A DNA stretch of 64,000 bases from Eretmocerus hayati (taxonomy: Eukaryota > Arthropoda > Insecta > Hymenoptera > Aphelinidae), in contig CM056743.1 of assembly GCA_029851415.1 (NCBI GenBank), forward strand, positions 121,922,305 to 121,986,304, in the 5' to 3' direction. Shown in pieces: positions 24,605-36,310 of the stretch (positions within the stretch are counted from its first letter, which is position 1; each line of letters begins with the position of its first letter). Position numbers and translations under genes: made by a program. Below the pieces are notes generated by a model. That model had not been told where the DNA came from. It searched no databases and was given only the letters and a program-made list of their open reading frames with translations.

Positions 24605-25926
24605 GGCTATATTGCGATTATCTATCAGCATTATACCCTTACTCGCTACTACTCGGTCGGCGGGAAATGTTCTTGATAAGTCAGAGGCCCCTGAAATGCT
24701 TTTGTACTTCAAGAATACTGATTGTAGAATAATGATCGATAATCAATTCAAGGTGTCAGACAGGAGTTTCTAGTGAACTTCGCAAAAATGATATTATATT
24801 GAAGTACCTGCTAATATATATATCATTCTAGAAGATTTAGATGAACTGTTTAAAATTCTCGAGACGGCTCACTTGAATTCACCAAAGTCTCGAGCTATTT
24901 AGAGATTCTCTTGATGAGTGGTCAATATGTTGGACATATGTTGAATAATGCAACGAGTTTGAGATACGCCACGGAGCATTCAAAACCACATACGACACAT
25001 GATGCACGATACACAACAATCAACGCATGACAAACGACCTACCAGTGAATTGTGCAGTCAGTACATTGATCAGTCAATCAATCAACTCATCATTCAATCC
25101 CACCCAGAGCCCACACGGTCACTAAATATATTTTACCAAGACCAGACTGGACCAGACCGGACTACGACGAACTGACCTGACTGAACCGGACCAGACCAGA
25201 TCAGACATACCATACCAGACTTCCATACCAGACCGTACTAGACCGAATCGGACCGCACCAAATTAAACGAGAATGTAACTGACCCAAACAGACCGAACTA
25301 GACCAAACTAGACCAGATTTGATTGAACCAAACCTTATTTGGCCCTACCAGACTGTTTTACACCGCGACAGACCGCACTAAAATGAACGAGACTGAACTA
25401 TAATACCGGGACAGACCAAGCTGGATGAAACTAGTTCGTACCAAGCCGTAGAAGACCGTACTAAACCGTACTACACCGTACTAGACCGGAACAGTGTTGA
25501 ACCAGACCGAACTAGACCCAATTAGACCGAATGATATTGAACTGGACCGAACTGGACCCACTTGGATCAGAGTAGACCGAAGTAGACTTAACTACAGTGA
25601 AATAAACTTAACTTGACCGAATTAGGCTAAAAACTACACCGTATTAGGCCGAACTAAACTAAACCATAAGGTACTAATACGGTTTCAGTGTGGTTCTGGT
25701 ACGGTAAAAGAACCGTATTTGCCTGATTCAGACCGGACCAGACCAAAACCAACCTACCATTCATCCACTCATCTACTCGACCACCTAGCCACTCACTGAA
25801 CAACCAATCCACCCATCGACCCATCCATGACTCATCTATGACCCATAGGGCCACCCATTGTATTTTACTCCTTCCACAGGCAAACCGATACTCAGGATCT
25901 GGCAAATATTGGATGGACGTTTATAT
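24605..25926 (+). repeat. Composite minisatellite-bearing repeat, copy E1
   Basis: The head (about 24620-24700) contains CTCGCTACTACTCGGTCGGC, ATGTTCTTGATAAG and CCTGAAATGCTTTTGTA, shared with copies at 31012, 32992 and 50222 (reversed). It is followed by about 430 bp of unique sequence. Next comes a degenerate 10-11 bp tandem array of the type GACCGAACTA (25135-25760), a CATCC-rich tract (about 25755-25840) and a tail with AGGATCTGG and GGATGGACGTTTA. The copy ends where the DNA element at 25927 starts. No coding content; open frames here reflect low complexity. Confidence 0.7.
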
Positions 25927-26763
25927 AAGGTCAGTGTACCCAACTTGCCCCCATTAAGCCATTTTCTTAATAATTCTGGCTAATCTCAATATTTTCCAAC
26001 GTACTTTAACTCATTTTGAAGCTTGTCTCAAGACCTTTAAGATGAGCTAAGATACGTCCAATTTGGATGAAGTGGAGCCGAACTGTTTGAATTCTCCCAA
26101 AAGGTGATTTTTGAGAGTTTACAAAAGTGTGTACCCAACTTGCCCCCATCATTTAAAACAATGTAAATCGGCGATGAAGTGAATAAAATCGTTTTGATCC
26201 GTTTTGATCACCGCGCAGCGACATTTGTAGCTTTTAACTGGCCCAAGACATCGTTTCCGACCTATTTTGACGTGATAAACACGTTTTGAGTGGTAAAAAA
26301 AGTCATACTGCACGCCTTTCTGAGATAACCATATGCGGGCATGTTGGGTACACTCCGATGTCGGCCTTCTTGATTCTCAAACCATCTTCGTGTTTTGTAC
26401 ATAAAATCGCTCCAAATCAGAGTTCTGCAAACCTGAAGAGCGGGTTTTGAAGGTATTGAGACAAGGAATCGAATGCGCTAAGGTACGTCAAGATTGGTCG
26501 AATAAAAATAAATTGGCACCGGTTTTAGTGAACGTGATTTCCTCGGTGATTTCTTAGCCGTGCAAATACGAAAAATGGAAAACTCACTTTATATTTTCTG
26601 GCGAACGCAGAAATGACCCGGGGTCGATGAAAACTACGTATTTTCTCATATTTTAACATAACAAACGTAAAAAAAAATTGCGGGAAGGTCAACGAGCGCC
26701 CATTCCTGAGATCAGCATATGGGGGCAAGTTGGGTACAGAGGCAAGTTGGGTACACTTACCTT
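25927..26763 (-). mobile_element. AAGGTNAGTGTACCC-family element, copy 2 (837 bp, inverted)
   Basis: Starts AAGGTCAGTGTACCCAACTT and ends with its inverse. The internal order is the reverse of copy 1: the double-motif end (GGCAAGTTGGGTACAGAGGC) is on the right. The internal GTACCCAACTTGCCCCC motifs near 26131 and 26340 are conserved. Flanks do not show the ACAT-type duplication seen at copy 1. The open frame 26525-26728 (minus) matches one in copies 1 and 3 but resembles no transposase. Confidence 0.8.
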
Positions 26764-27965
26764 AGTTGTTATAAAATATGCTCGAATCCATCGTCTTTAA
26801 AAAAGACCGATTCATTGGGGATAGACGACTCTTGGAATTATCGGTAATGCCTTCATTTCAGACTTTCGAGAATAAATGGCTCCAAGTATTTTAAGAAATA
26901 CTCTTATCAGTGATTTATTTTTGGCAAAATTATTCAAGCATCGTATATACAAATGTGTTTCTTTTTCAAAAACAATGTCATTGAAATTCTTCTGGATAAT
27001 GAAGACAACAAACTACTGTCGATATATGACAGCATTTTTTTGAGAATCTCATAATGGATTTACACCCGCTCTGATGCAGAGCCGTTCAAATGCAGGTCAG
27101 GTAGTGATTCTTTAGAGAATATAGATCTAAGCACTCTGCTTGTGTAACAGTATATCATTAAACTGTATCGGATGAAAGTAAGTTTTCAGGTATAGCCACT
27201 CAAGGTTAGGGCGCGGTCAATCCTCTGATGCTATAATGGCTTGATTCCGCAGTAAAGAGTGTGCGGAAGCAACTATCGGATGCATGCACCTGATGAATGT
27301 ATAACGCTTAAAGAGCGCTGGCGCAAGGTCAGATGGGTGCAGCTCACGCTCGTGATGTAATGGGTGCGTTGCTCGCAGCCAATGATCCTGTATAATGTGC
27401 GCAACGGTTTTCAGATTGCTCTATCGCGTTGCCTCTAAACTTAGCGGAGCAAATTGGAATTTTTAGATAATAGTCCTTTTCATGGGATTAGAAGGGATAA
27501 ACATTTTTCGAGGCACAGATTCTCGTGTCAAAATCACGTACGCCGCGAATGCGAAAACAATTTCAGAATTTGGGCAGTTTGAATAAAGTATGCACAGACT
27601 ACGGTGAAACCTTGAATAGGCGGACAAAATTGGCGCATCAAAAATTAAATCGAAGTGTCCGCCAATTTGAGGAAAGTTAGCATGTGGAAACTGCTAGTGG
27701 TGCAAATCGAATTGTCCGGTATTTCGATGTTTCCGCAAAATCAAGTGGAATTATGGATCGGGCAGCGATTGCCGGTTAGTTTATTACTGTCAACCGGAAA
27801 AATTTTGAAACGCGAGTGTAGCTTTTGACTCAATTGGAAGAAACTCGGGAAGAAAGATTTGTAAGACTACGGGAGGCGGAGAATTTTAGATTGACATTTA
27901 GTAACAATTTCCGGCCATGAAAACCCTTTACATAGCTATTCTATCGATTTCAAATCGGTTTCGCG
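26764..27965. other. No gene recognised
   Basis: AT-rich with no supported gene. If the hillarin-like gene continues to the left, this is intronic to it on the minus strand, but no exon boundary could be found here. Confidence 0.4.
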
Positions 27966-28112
27966 GTAAAGTCGGATTTGCACAGTTTTAGTCGGATTCC
28001 AAATCACGAAAGCCACCGAGTAGGCACTAATGAAAATCCACACTGACACCGGGCGGGGTTGGAACCCAAGCCCTCTGCGTCGAAAGCGAGGACACTACAG
28101 TGAAACTTGCGG
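27966..28112 (-). mobile_element. tRNA-derived SINE, copy A
   Basis: Read on the minus strand, 28112-28046 resembles a degraded tRNA: GTCCTCGCTTTCGACGCAGA in the anticodon-arm region, followed by the box B-like GGGTTCCAACCCCG. It is followed by a body shared with 42415-42573 (GTGTGGATTTTCATTAGTG, GGAATCCGAC, AAAACTGT). A tRNA head plus a shared unrelated body at two loci indicates a SINE, not a tRNA gene. Box A is weak in this copy. Confidence 0.7.
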
Positions 28113-29004
28113 ATGAAAATAGCTAGGTCATGTCAATTTAACGGATAGAAGAAAATTGATTACAGGATTTGAAAATTATTTCCGGGACTTAGCCTGGTCC
28201 CACAAGTCACTTTCTCGAACGGGCTCCAAAATCGACCCAGTCAACGGGAAATATCATCGGGATGATTAAACGATGTCGATGTCAACAGATCGTTATTGCA
28301 TCTCAAAGTTAGGTTCAACATTTACAAGTCCACTAGATCAAATTTATTACAAGAAAATTCTTAGCCGCAAGTATCACACTTTTGTGGCAAGAGCAAGGAT
28401 TGTGAACTCGAGACTCAATGGAGTGGGAGATCATGTCATACAAAATCTTAACCTCATCAGGTCTCGCGAGATATGTCATTCATGGCATGCTCGTGCAATC
28501 TACATTAGAGTAGGAGAATTTATAAATCTCTCCGAGCCTAGATCAAAATCGAGGTCGAGCCTCACATCTCAATTCCACTGGTTACACCATCACACGTTCA
28601 TCATTCATCATTCACCGGCTGTCGACAGTGTTCCGCAGTCTATTAAAACGCACGCACTGTACACAAGACAGGCATGAGTTGCACGAACGAGGTCTAAAGA
28701 GACTTTTTCATACTCTGATGGATAAATTCATTAGGATGAATTTCCCAATCTTATAATTTGAATTTAATCATCATAGAAGAGCACGAATGAGGAGTATTCA
28801 CTTATAACCTATGCAATAATACTCTTGAAAAATCAGGTACACAGCAAGAGTTACCATCTCAGTTGTACCGATGACCATGTAATTCAAGCATCATTCTGAT
28901 TGTAACTCAAAACGATTCAGGAGTCTTGCATCGGAAAATTTCCCTCCAAATTTCCACGATATAGCAATAATCACAAAAATTAGAGTATATGACGACAAAC
29001 TTAC
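28113..29004 (-). other. Sequence 3' of the second hillarin-like exon (start of the next intron)
   Basis: The minus-strand donor GTAAGT occupies 29004-28999, so at least the right part is intron. A plus-strand open frame of 134 codons (28273-28677) has no domain and runs antisense to the gene. It is treated as chance. Confidence 0.5.
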
Positions 29005-29356
29005 CAAGTAGAAATCGATAGGTTTCTCGCGGGCTTTGCTGTAACTTTTCTGCAGCTCGGTTTGCTTGAGCGCGTGGGCTATGTGTAAAGCGCTGGCGTC
29101 AAACCTTCCATACTGATATCCGTCGCTGCTCGAATAGTTGGAATGATGACTGTTGTGATGATTGGTCTGATTATGATGCCCGTAAGCTGGAGAGGAACTA
29201 CCACCATGCGATCCATGCTGATTGTGGTTGCTGTGATTGTAATGGTGATTGTTGTGATGGTTGTTACCGTATCCATCGCGATGCGTGGGCGACGACAGCC
29301 CGTGGTGGCCGTTCATGTGTCTAACACCGTGGATTGGTGAGTCAGCATTGTCGTAC
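29005..29356 (-). CDS. Hil: Hillarin-like protein, second coding exon (His/Asn-rich linker)
   Basis: Read on the minus strand, the exon starts after CCAAG (acceptor at 29358-29357, with a T-run upstream) and ends at the donor TTG|GTAAGT (29004-28999). It opens with one base completing a Ser codon from the LIM exon, then 117 codons, ending in phase 0. The first part is a low-complexity His/Asn/Gly/Ser linker with many NHH and HNH runs. The last part (about residues 85-117: GRFDASALHIAHALKQTELQ, then SYSKAREKPIDFYL) is the conserved region that in Drosophila Hillarin precedes the coiled coil and the transglutaminase-like KY domain. Those later regions were not found. The protein family acts in the cytoplasm or cortex and is related to vertebrate KY, but function here is inferred. 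Confidence 0.82.
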
Positions 29357-31011
29357 CTTGGACAAAAAAACGAGTAATCGATTTCACGATTTATTGTTTG
29401 CATTTCTAGATTGATAACAATGAGGCATCACGGTTTATAAAATTGATGGGCGAATCTGTAGTGATATTTCATCTAAAAACAATCTCAAGACCTCATTACC
29501 ATGAGGACGGCTATTGATCAAAAAAATGCTGCCCAATATCAGATTTTCAACATACTGCCTTTCATACTTTGAATGCTGATTACATCGGTGATCAACTTTG
29601 AAGATTTCTCTTCTGCATCATGAGGTTCAGTTATTTTTCAGATGAGAATTTTTTCGGAGAACGATAACCCAGTGGTAACCGTTTGCAAGGTACTATTTCG
29701 AATTTTTGTGAAACTGAGATCGAAATTCATGCTAATACTTTGAATGGCCTGAGTTGCATTAAAGAATCTACACACTTTGTCGAGGCTACGATGTTCCCGT
29801 TGGCGGATTCAAGGTCTCCAAATCCTTCGACTCGCCTCGATAGCACTGTGGAAGGTCTTGGGAATGGGATTCAACGAGTACAAGTACAATTTTGTTTCCA
29901 TAACTAGTATGACAAGCTATCAAGACCAACCTCGGTAGTTGAGATGAAGAGGAGATGAAGTAGAAACCTTTTTGACGCGACACGCTTGGCAATTTGCCGC
30001 TAATCATTTGACAATGTACAATTGCTTTCGCGCGCAGGCTAAGTGAAAGTATACGATGTCTGACCGTCGCGACGAAAGGAACAAGGACTGTGAAAGATAT
30101 GACAGACGTGGGAGATGGTCGTGGTTCCAACTAGCATCACCCATGTTTGCTAGACCGAATTTCAGATGATGTGAGTTTCTGACTCACTTTTTTCTGTCCT
30201 TGTCATTCTTGAACGTTGGAAATCATGGAAAAATTGGAAGACGCAATTCTTCTCAATTTGAGGTGGTATCTTCAAAAAACAATTCTTTCTTCTTTTACGC
30301 AGGATCGGTATTTCTGGCTCGTGGTTTGAGAATATTATTAGACTTAGAATGAGCTACGCTTTTAGTTTCGAGGTAAGGCGCATTCCTCCACAGGTCAAAC
30401 TTTATTCGGAAAATTTTTCGAGGGGAACACATCTAACTGGAAAAGACCAATTTTGATATGACTTTCTAATCAGTATAGCCTCCCTTCCTCCAACTTCCAA
30501 TCATCGCAACTGATCTTGAATCTACCTTGAACTTGTGCATAAGAATTTCTATTCTTACTCAAATCTCTGAGAGACTGGGTCGTTGTAAGACAGAACTACT
30601 TTTAAGCATGAGTCGAGACGGTCCATCCCAAGACGCCGAATTGAAAACCTTCAACGTGATACATGGATCAGTTTTTGTGTCTGTCGATTGAACCAAAGCA
30701 AGCCTTAAAAATAAAATTCTCGACTCCTCTGGGTGTGCGGCCAAGGACGCATTTTCTTGAGCCAATACCCTTGCTCAACCCTACCCGATAGCCGAATGAG
30801 GAGAATTAGAAACGTAGATTTATACATTGCAGAAGGCCTCACTCGATTAACAATAGTTTATACAAAATTTATTCTGTTTCGGTACCTCTTTGAAAAAATA
30901 TTGGTTGATTCTGTGCTCCGATTGAGATTTTGAAGTGATTTGATCTCGACGTGATTTTCAAACGATATAAGCATCAAACCGAAAAAGACACGACACGTTT
31001 AAATTAGACAC

Positions 31012-31730
31012 TAGCATAATTACCTCTCTTGCTACCGCTCATTCGGATGGTACATGTTCTTGATAAGCGAGAGGTTCCTACAAGGCTACTGCAGCTCAAA
31101 AATCATATTTGTAAAATTATGGGCAATGACTGATTAATGACCTCAAAGAGATGTGATGAAGTTCGGAAAGATGGCATATCGTCAACGAGTGAATTGATCA
31201 GTCAGTCTCACCCATAATAACCCTCATGGACACGTAATATGTTTCAGTCGAATCAGACCGAATTAGATCGAACTAGACCGAACTCTACTAGATTTAGGTC
31301 ATTGAGCTGGACTAATCTAGACTGCGTTTGACCAAATTGGACTAAACTAAACAGGAATAAACTGAACTAGACTGAATTAGACCGAACTAGACCACGCTCA
31401 ACCATTTTAGTATGACAATTCTAGTACGGTACTTGTACGGTACTAGTGCGGTACTAGTGCGGTACTAGTGCGGTGCCAGTGGTCTTATAGTGGCCCCAGC
31501 GCTACAAGTGCGGTCTGAGCACGGTCCTAGTGGTACTCAAGTGGTCCTAGCGGTACTAGTACCGTATTAATACCGGACTAGACCCAATCAGTACAGTCCA
31601 TCCACCCACCAACTTACCCATAACTTTTACGGCCAGCCTCAATGCTCAACCCTTTTTACGTGGGCAACCCAATATGAGGGATCCGAACGGACAAATTTCG
31701 CACTGGCATTTGATTACACTGGACAACAAA
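31012..31730 (+). repeat. Composite minisatellite-bearing repeat, copy E2 (in hillarin-like intron)
   Basis: Head ACTAGCATAATTACCTCTCT, CTACCGCTCATTCGG, TGTTCTTGATAAGCGAGAGG (31012-31075). A degenerate tandem block follows at about 31240-31590, first GACCGAACTAGACC-type and then a nearly perfect 11-mer CGGTACTAGTG (about 31440-31475). A CATCCACCC patch follows, and the tail GGGATCCGAACGGACAAATT lies near 31679. It carries no CDS. Confidence 0.7.
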
Positions 31731-31747
31731 ATTGTGGGTCATATCAG

Positions 31748-32248
31748 GAATAGTGCGTTGACCGGACAATGGTATCTGGTGCATTTTTCGGCGTAGGAAT
31801 CGAATATGTTGTCAGATCTGCTCCTACACGTCCGGGATTTTTTTCAATCGCGAGAAACTGATTTTCCAAAAAATGCTTTTGGTCAATTCTATAAGCACTT
31901 GGAGATTTTTTGCAAAATCTGTCAAATTTTGCTGAAGCAACTCGAGAAATAAGCTTGTCTCTCGTTTTAAACGCACAATAGCTCTTTGAAAATACTGCCA
32001 TCGTGTTCAGCAGATCAACGTACATGGAAAATCATAGTTCCAATACGGTTTTCGTGGATTACAAGGATGCACCAGCGAAGCCATGAATTCAGAAAATTAG
32101 CAAAAAATCGCTAAAAACGCCGTTTTTGGGAAATCAGTTCTTTGCCATCTAAAAAAATCCTGGCGTGGAGCCGCAAAACTGGGTCCGAATTCAGTCTGTA
32201 CGGGGAAAAGTACTTGAGAAAACCATTGTCCGGTCAATTCACTATTTC
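31748..32248. mobile_element. MITE with GAATAGTG..TTGACCGGACAATGG inverted repeats
   Basis: The left end GAATAGTGCGTTGACCGGAC (31748 onward) is mirrored at the right end (CCATTGTCCGGTCAATTCAC then TATTTC, ending about 32248). The TIR is about 25 bp. The 500-bp interior has no open frame of note. It sits in the hillarin-like intron about 140 bp from the LIM exon donor. No clear target duplication. Confidence 0.7.
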
Positions 32249-32390
32249 AGACCCGAAATTTCGGTGCCTAGTGTTATTACAAAGTTTACGTTTATCCTTC
32301 AACTTGAAACAATGCGAGGTTGAATTGTAATAAGTGAAATCGAAAATCTTTAGCATAGTGTGATTACAAAAGAAGGTAAATGGCACTCAC

Positions 32391-32731
32391 GAGTGAGGAT
32401 AAATGGGCCTGGGTGAGCCACCAGCTCTGATCTGCTCGTTGACATAGCCACTGCGGGGTACATTGAGAGCACTCCTGATGCCAACACTGGACCCATCGAG
32501 AGTACCCGGGCCAGGTTTTGGTACGTGACTGCTGCAGTAGACCTCCTTGTCGTTTATCGTGTGCTGGTTGTTGTAGTATGTTTTGAGGGTAAGCTTTGTC
32601 CCGCATATCGCACACTTGAAGCAGCCCGAATGAAAGAACGTAAAGTCCTTCAGGGGGCCCACTCGATCTACCTGGTACACTGTCTGCTGACATCGCAGGC
32701 ACGTGCTTTCGTAAAAATTTGGACGATACAT
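32391..32731 (-). CDS. Hil: Hillarin-like protein, LIM-domain exon (first coding exon)
   Basis: The minus-strand frame starts at ATG (32731-32729), with an in-frame stop a few codons upstream. It runs 113 codons plus two bases to the donor CACTC|GTGAGT (32390-32385). Residues 11-69 form one LIM zinc-binding domain with all eight ligands: Cys11, Cys14, His34, Cys37 for the first zinc and Cys40, Cys43, Cys66, His69 for the second. The stretches YQVDRVGPLKDFTFFHSGCF, HVPKPGPGTLDGSSVGIR and VNEQIRAGG are hallmarks of insect Hillarin (Hil), a LIM plus KY/transglutaminase-like cytoskeletal protein that interacts with septins. The split codon TC|G agrees with exon 29005-29356. The catalytic-like KY domain is not in the window. 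Confidence 0.87.
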
Positions 32732-32869
32732 CGTGAGACTGGCTTATAGTTTGTCCCACTTTTACAGCTCCTGTGGTTGAGTATGATTTGATTGCGTGAG
32801 TGTGAAGGCGATTCATGGAATATAGAGCATTTATTCTCTCGCGGTGAAAAAGCTGGGGGACAGACTTAC

Positions 32870-32933
32870 AAGGGGAGGACCAGGTGCCCGGACTACAAAT
32901 CTGGTCCAAAATTCTTTCACCATTTTGTACTGC
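32870..32933 (-). other. Candidate 5' (untranslated) exon of the hillarin-like gene
   Basis: On the minus strand, a TTTTTCATATTCTAG acceptor ends at 32934 and a CTT|GTAAGT donor starts at 32869, bounding 64 nt. The segment has an ATG opening an 18-codon frame that is not in frame with the LIM-domain ATG under the most likely acceptors (such as ACCACAG near 32778). It would therefore be an upstream ORF in a 5' UTR exon. The E3 repeat head begins only about 60 bp further upstream. Confidence 0.3.
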
Positions 32934-33541
32934 CTAGAATATGAAAAATCCAGAGTAACTTTGTCAAATGGGTCTCCTGTTCATAGAGACTAGCGCTTAT
33001 TGCCTCCCTCGCTACCGCTCGTTCGGCTAGTAAATGTTCCTGATAAGCCAGGGGACTCTGAAATGCTTTTGTAGTCCAATACTGATGGTAAAAGAATGAT
33101 TGCTGGTCAATTTGAGGTGCGAGGAAAGAATGGCTCACGGAGTTCACAGAAATGACTACATTTTGGATTATATCTGCTAATAGATGAACCATTTTTGGGA
33201 ATTTAGAGTAACTGTTCTGAATTTTCGGAATAGATGGGTTGGATATATCAATATTTTCTGGAGAATTCATCCTAGTTACACCAAATTGAGCTGAGAAGGA
33301 CGTAATGAGACCGGATTATACCGAGCGAGATCAAACTAGACTCAACTAGACCGGAGTAGACCGAATGAGGCTGAACTAAACCGTACTAAATCTAATTACA
33401 CCAAACTAGACCGTTAATACGATCTATTTTTTAATACTGTACTAATGTATAGTATCTTCCACCTCTGGACCACTCACCCCATCCCGATCCCTATCTCTGT
33501 TCCTGACCCTGTCCACATCCATATCCCGCCCCTATCCCTAT

Positions 33542-35169
33542 GGGGCCATCCATAAACTACGTAGACCGATTTTAATTATTTTTGAACCCTCCCCTCCCCC
33601 CCGTAGCCAATTGTAGCTTTTTGGCCAATCTGACCCCCCCTCCCCCCAAAAAACTACGTGGCTTTTCTAAAAACAACAAAAGTTCTATTCCATCGAAAAG
33701 AACCAACGATCCTGGAAACTATTTCATTTTTCACAATATCTTGAGTTGGAGTAGCACGACTGCTTTAAAATATCCTATGTGATTATAATTTAGATCATTT
33801 ACCTTCTCCCTGATTACGGGCATGATTCGTCTTGATAGAAATGATCATACTCTCTCTATAATACTATTGAGGACTGTTCGTATCGCGAAAGAAATTGGCA
33901 GAACCGAAAAGTTATTTGATTGTCTATTTTCTTGGGCCCACTAGAAGCCATTCGGGAAAAATTGCAGATTCCAGTCTCAGTTAACAGCAAATGAGAAAAA
34001 CTGATTGACGTTCGTATACTGCGAGTGAATGTCTTAATCGCACATACTCTTCATAAGTTTTATGCCTTTTTTCTACTATGACTTGAAGAAAAACAATATG
34101 AAACCGTTACATGGAGAAACTTCAGAGATAATGGATTGTCAAAGATTGGATGGTATTTAATCTTTCGCCTCTTCTCCTTTTATGCCCCGAAATGAGCTTT
34201 TCATGTCTTCAACAACGTCCAGATTGGGTCCGTGGGGCCCAAAATTGTGGGCGAGATATTCTCCTGAGTATGGTTTCACTCGAGCAGGAGTCGTACCCCT
34301 TGAAATATCATCAAGCGTTCGCAGCTCACGAAATCCGTTAGTGATGGATGGAAAAAGGCATCTAAGGACTTTGACACCCTATATATTGGGTCCGTCAGGT
34401 CCAAAACTGTTGGCGAAGTACTTTCGCAATGAGCCTACACAACGCATAAAACACGTTCTTCATGGCTAAAACGAGTGATTCAGCGTCTCAACACCCTGTA
34501 TATTGGGTCCGTGAGGCCCAAAATTGTAGATGGGATAGTTCTCTGAGTATGGTTTCACTCAAGCAAGAGCAGTCATCCTTGGTATATCATTGAGCCTCTG
34601 CAGCGCAAGAACCCGTTTGTTATAGATGGAAAAACGCATTTCAGTGCTTCGCCACCCTGTATATTGGGCCCCTGGAGCCCAGAACTGTCGGTGGGAGATA
34701 TCTTTGTGCCTAATTCCATCCAAGAAGAAGTTTTGATGCTCTAAATATCATTGAGCTCACCCAGCGCATGGAACACCTGGTTTTAGAGGTTAAAATTCAA
34801 TTTTTGAAGGTGATCTTAACCACTTATGTGAGAAATAACGACGGATTCGGATTCTACGCAAAAAATACGTCGGAAAACGTTTGCTTTTCCGTTCCAGCAT
34901 CTAGTGCATACGAAAGCATACCCAGCTCCCGGACTAATAGGCTGTGTGGCTTCATAGATTATTATTACATCCAATCAAAATTTATCTGACCGATAAGAAT
35001 ATTGGAATCATGAACCAAGAGCCATTTTCACGCACGCAATTTAAAAATATGAAGCTACGTAGTAAAGCCGATGACCCCCCCCCCTCCCCCCGTAGCCGAA
35101 CGTAGTTTTTTAAATCAAATTTTTGACTCCCCCCCCCCTTGGCCACCTACGTAGTTTATGGACGGCCCC
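33542..35169. mobile_element. Internally deleted copy of the 14099-17475 TIR element (1628 bp)
   Basis: Ends GGGGCCATCCATAAACTACG and its inverse, flanked by TAT on both sides (33539-33541 and 35170-35172). Because the target is itself a CCCTAT repeat, TAT could match by chance. The copy is in the opposite orientation to 14099-17475. It corresponds to that element with about 1.75 kb (15442-17187) missing; the junction lies near 33835. The GGGTCCGTNAGGCCC units recur here, at about 34390 and 34505. Confidence 0.78.
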
Positions 35170-36310
35170 TATCACTATCCTTATCTACATGTCCATGTCC
35201 CTATCCTTATCACCGCTGCTATCCCTGTTCCTATCCCTATTACTATTTTCATCCCCATGCCCCTGCCCCTATCCCTGTCCTCATGCCTATCTCCATCCCT
35301 ACCCCTGTCAAAGCCCCTGTTTCTTATTACACTGAACTAGACCGAGCTATATCGAACTAGACCGCATGAGTACGGTACTCCCCATTCCCAGATCACCCAC
35401 CCTATCCCCATCCCTATCCATGTTCCTATCCTTATTGCTGTTCCCATCCCCGGACCTACCCCTATCGAGGTCCCTAACCATATATCTATCCTTGTTCCCA
35501 TCCCTACCTTACTCCTAACCCTATTCTTATCCCTATTCCTGACCCTATCCCAGTTTCTAACCCTGTCTCTAGGCTTACCCCTACCCCTGTCTCGTCCATA
35601 TCCCTGGATCTGTTCCTATCCTTGCCCCTTTGACTATCCCTGTCGCTGCCCCTGCTTTCAATCCTGTTCCTATCCCTGACCTCAACCCTGTCCCTTGTTG
35701 CTATCTCTGTCTCTGCCATATCCCTGTCGCGTTTGTATCCTTGTCCCTATGACTGTTGCTATCACTACCTTGTCTCTGTTACTATCCCCATTCTTGTCCC
35801 TGTTACTATTCCCATCCCTGTTCCTGTCCTGGCCTCATCGCAGTTTCTATCCTCATCCGTATCTCGATTTCTACACCTATTTCAATCTCTGTATCGTCCT
35901 CAGCCCTGCCCCTAGATCTTTTCCTGTTGCTATTCTCATCCCTGTCCCTAACCCTATCCCTGTCCTTATCACCACCCTTGTCTCTATCTCTATCCCTATC
36001 CATATCCCTGGCCCATCCTCATCTATGATCTTATCCCACCTCTGCCTCTATTCCTATCCCCACCCCTATGTTTGTTTCTATTATCAACCTGAATCCTATC
36101 CCTGTTGCTATCCCGATCCCTTCCAGTCCCCATTCTTGTCCCTGTCCCTATCTCTGTCCATGTCCCTATCCCTTTTCCTATCCCCATCTTTATCCCTACC
36201 CCGTCCCTGTTCATATTCCTATTCCACCCCTACCTCTACCCCTTTCCCTGTCCTTATCCCTATCCCTATCCCTATCCCTCATCCATCCATCCATCCATCC
36301 ATCCATCCAC
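35170..36310. repeat. CCCTAT/CCCTGT low-complexity array ending in (CATC)n
   Basis: About 1.1 kb of degenerate six-base CCCTAT and CCCTGT units, pyrimidine-rich on the plus strand. It is interrupted by one short GACCGAGC-type patch near 35340, and ends in a clean run of CATC units (36278-36308). It is the right-hand part of E3. It is not the insect telomere repeat (TTAGG). Long open frames on either strand are artefacts. Confidence 0.85.

Larger units (their letters stand above)
29357..32390 (-). other. Hillarin-like intron (3034 bp) with repeat insertions
   Basis: Intron between the LIM exon and the His/Asn-rich exon, with donor GTGAGT (32390-32385, minus strand) and an acceptor in a T-rich context at 29358-29357. 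It is phase 2, with TC|G encoding Ser across the junction. It contains a composite repeat (31012-31730) and a TIR element (31748-32248). The remainder (about 29360-31010) shows nothing further. Confidence 0.75.

Noticed and set aside
28273..28677. 134-codon plus-strand open frame
   Set aside because: Antisense to the hillarin-like gene, no splice or promoter context and no recognisable domain; treated as chance.
29079..29340. Val/Met-rich plus frame and Thr/Ile-rich minus frame over the hillarin-like exon
   Set aside because: Frame shadows of the His/Asn-rich coding repeat.
32364..32909. 181-codon minus-strand frame overlapping the LIM exon
   Set aside because: It is an out-of-frame shadow of the LIM exon and adjacent sequence; the LIM frame has all eight zinc ligands and matching splice sites.
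35170..36275. Possible telomere-like array
   Set aside because: The unit is CCCTAT/CCCTGT and degenerate, not TTAGG, and it lies inside a dispersed composite repeat.
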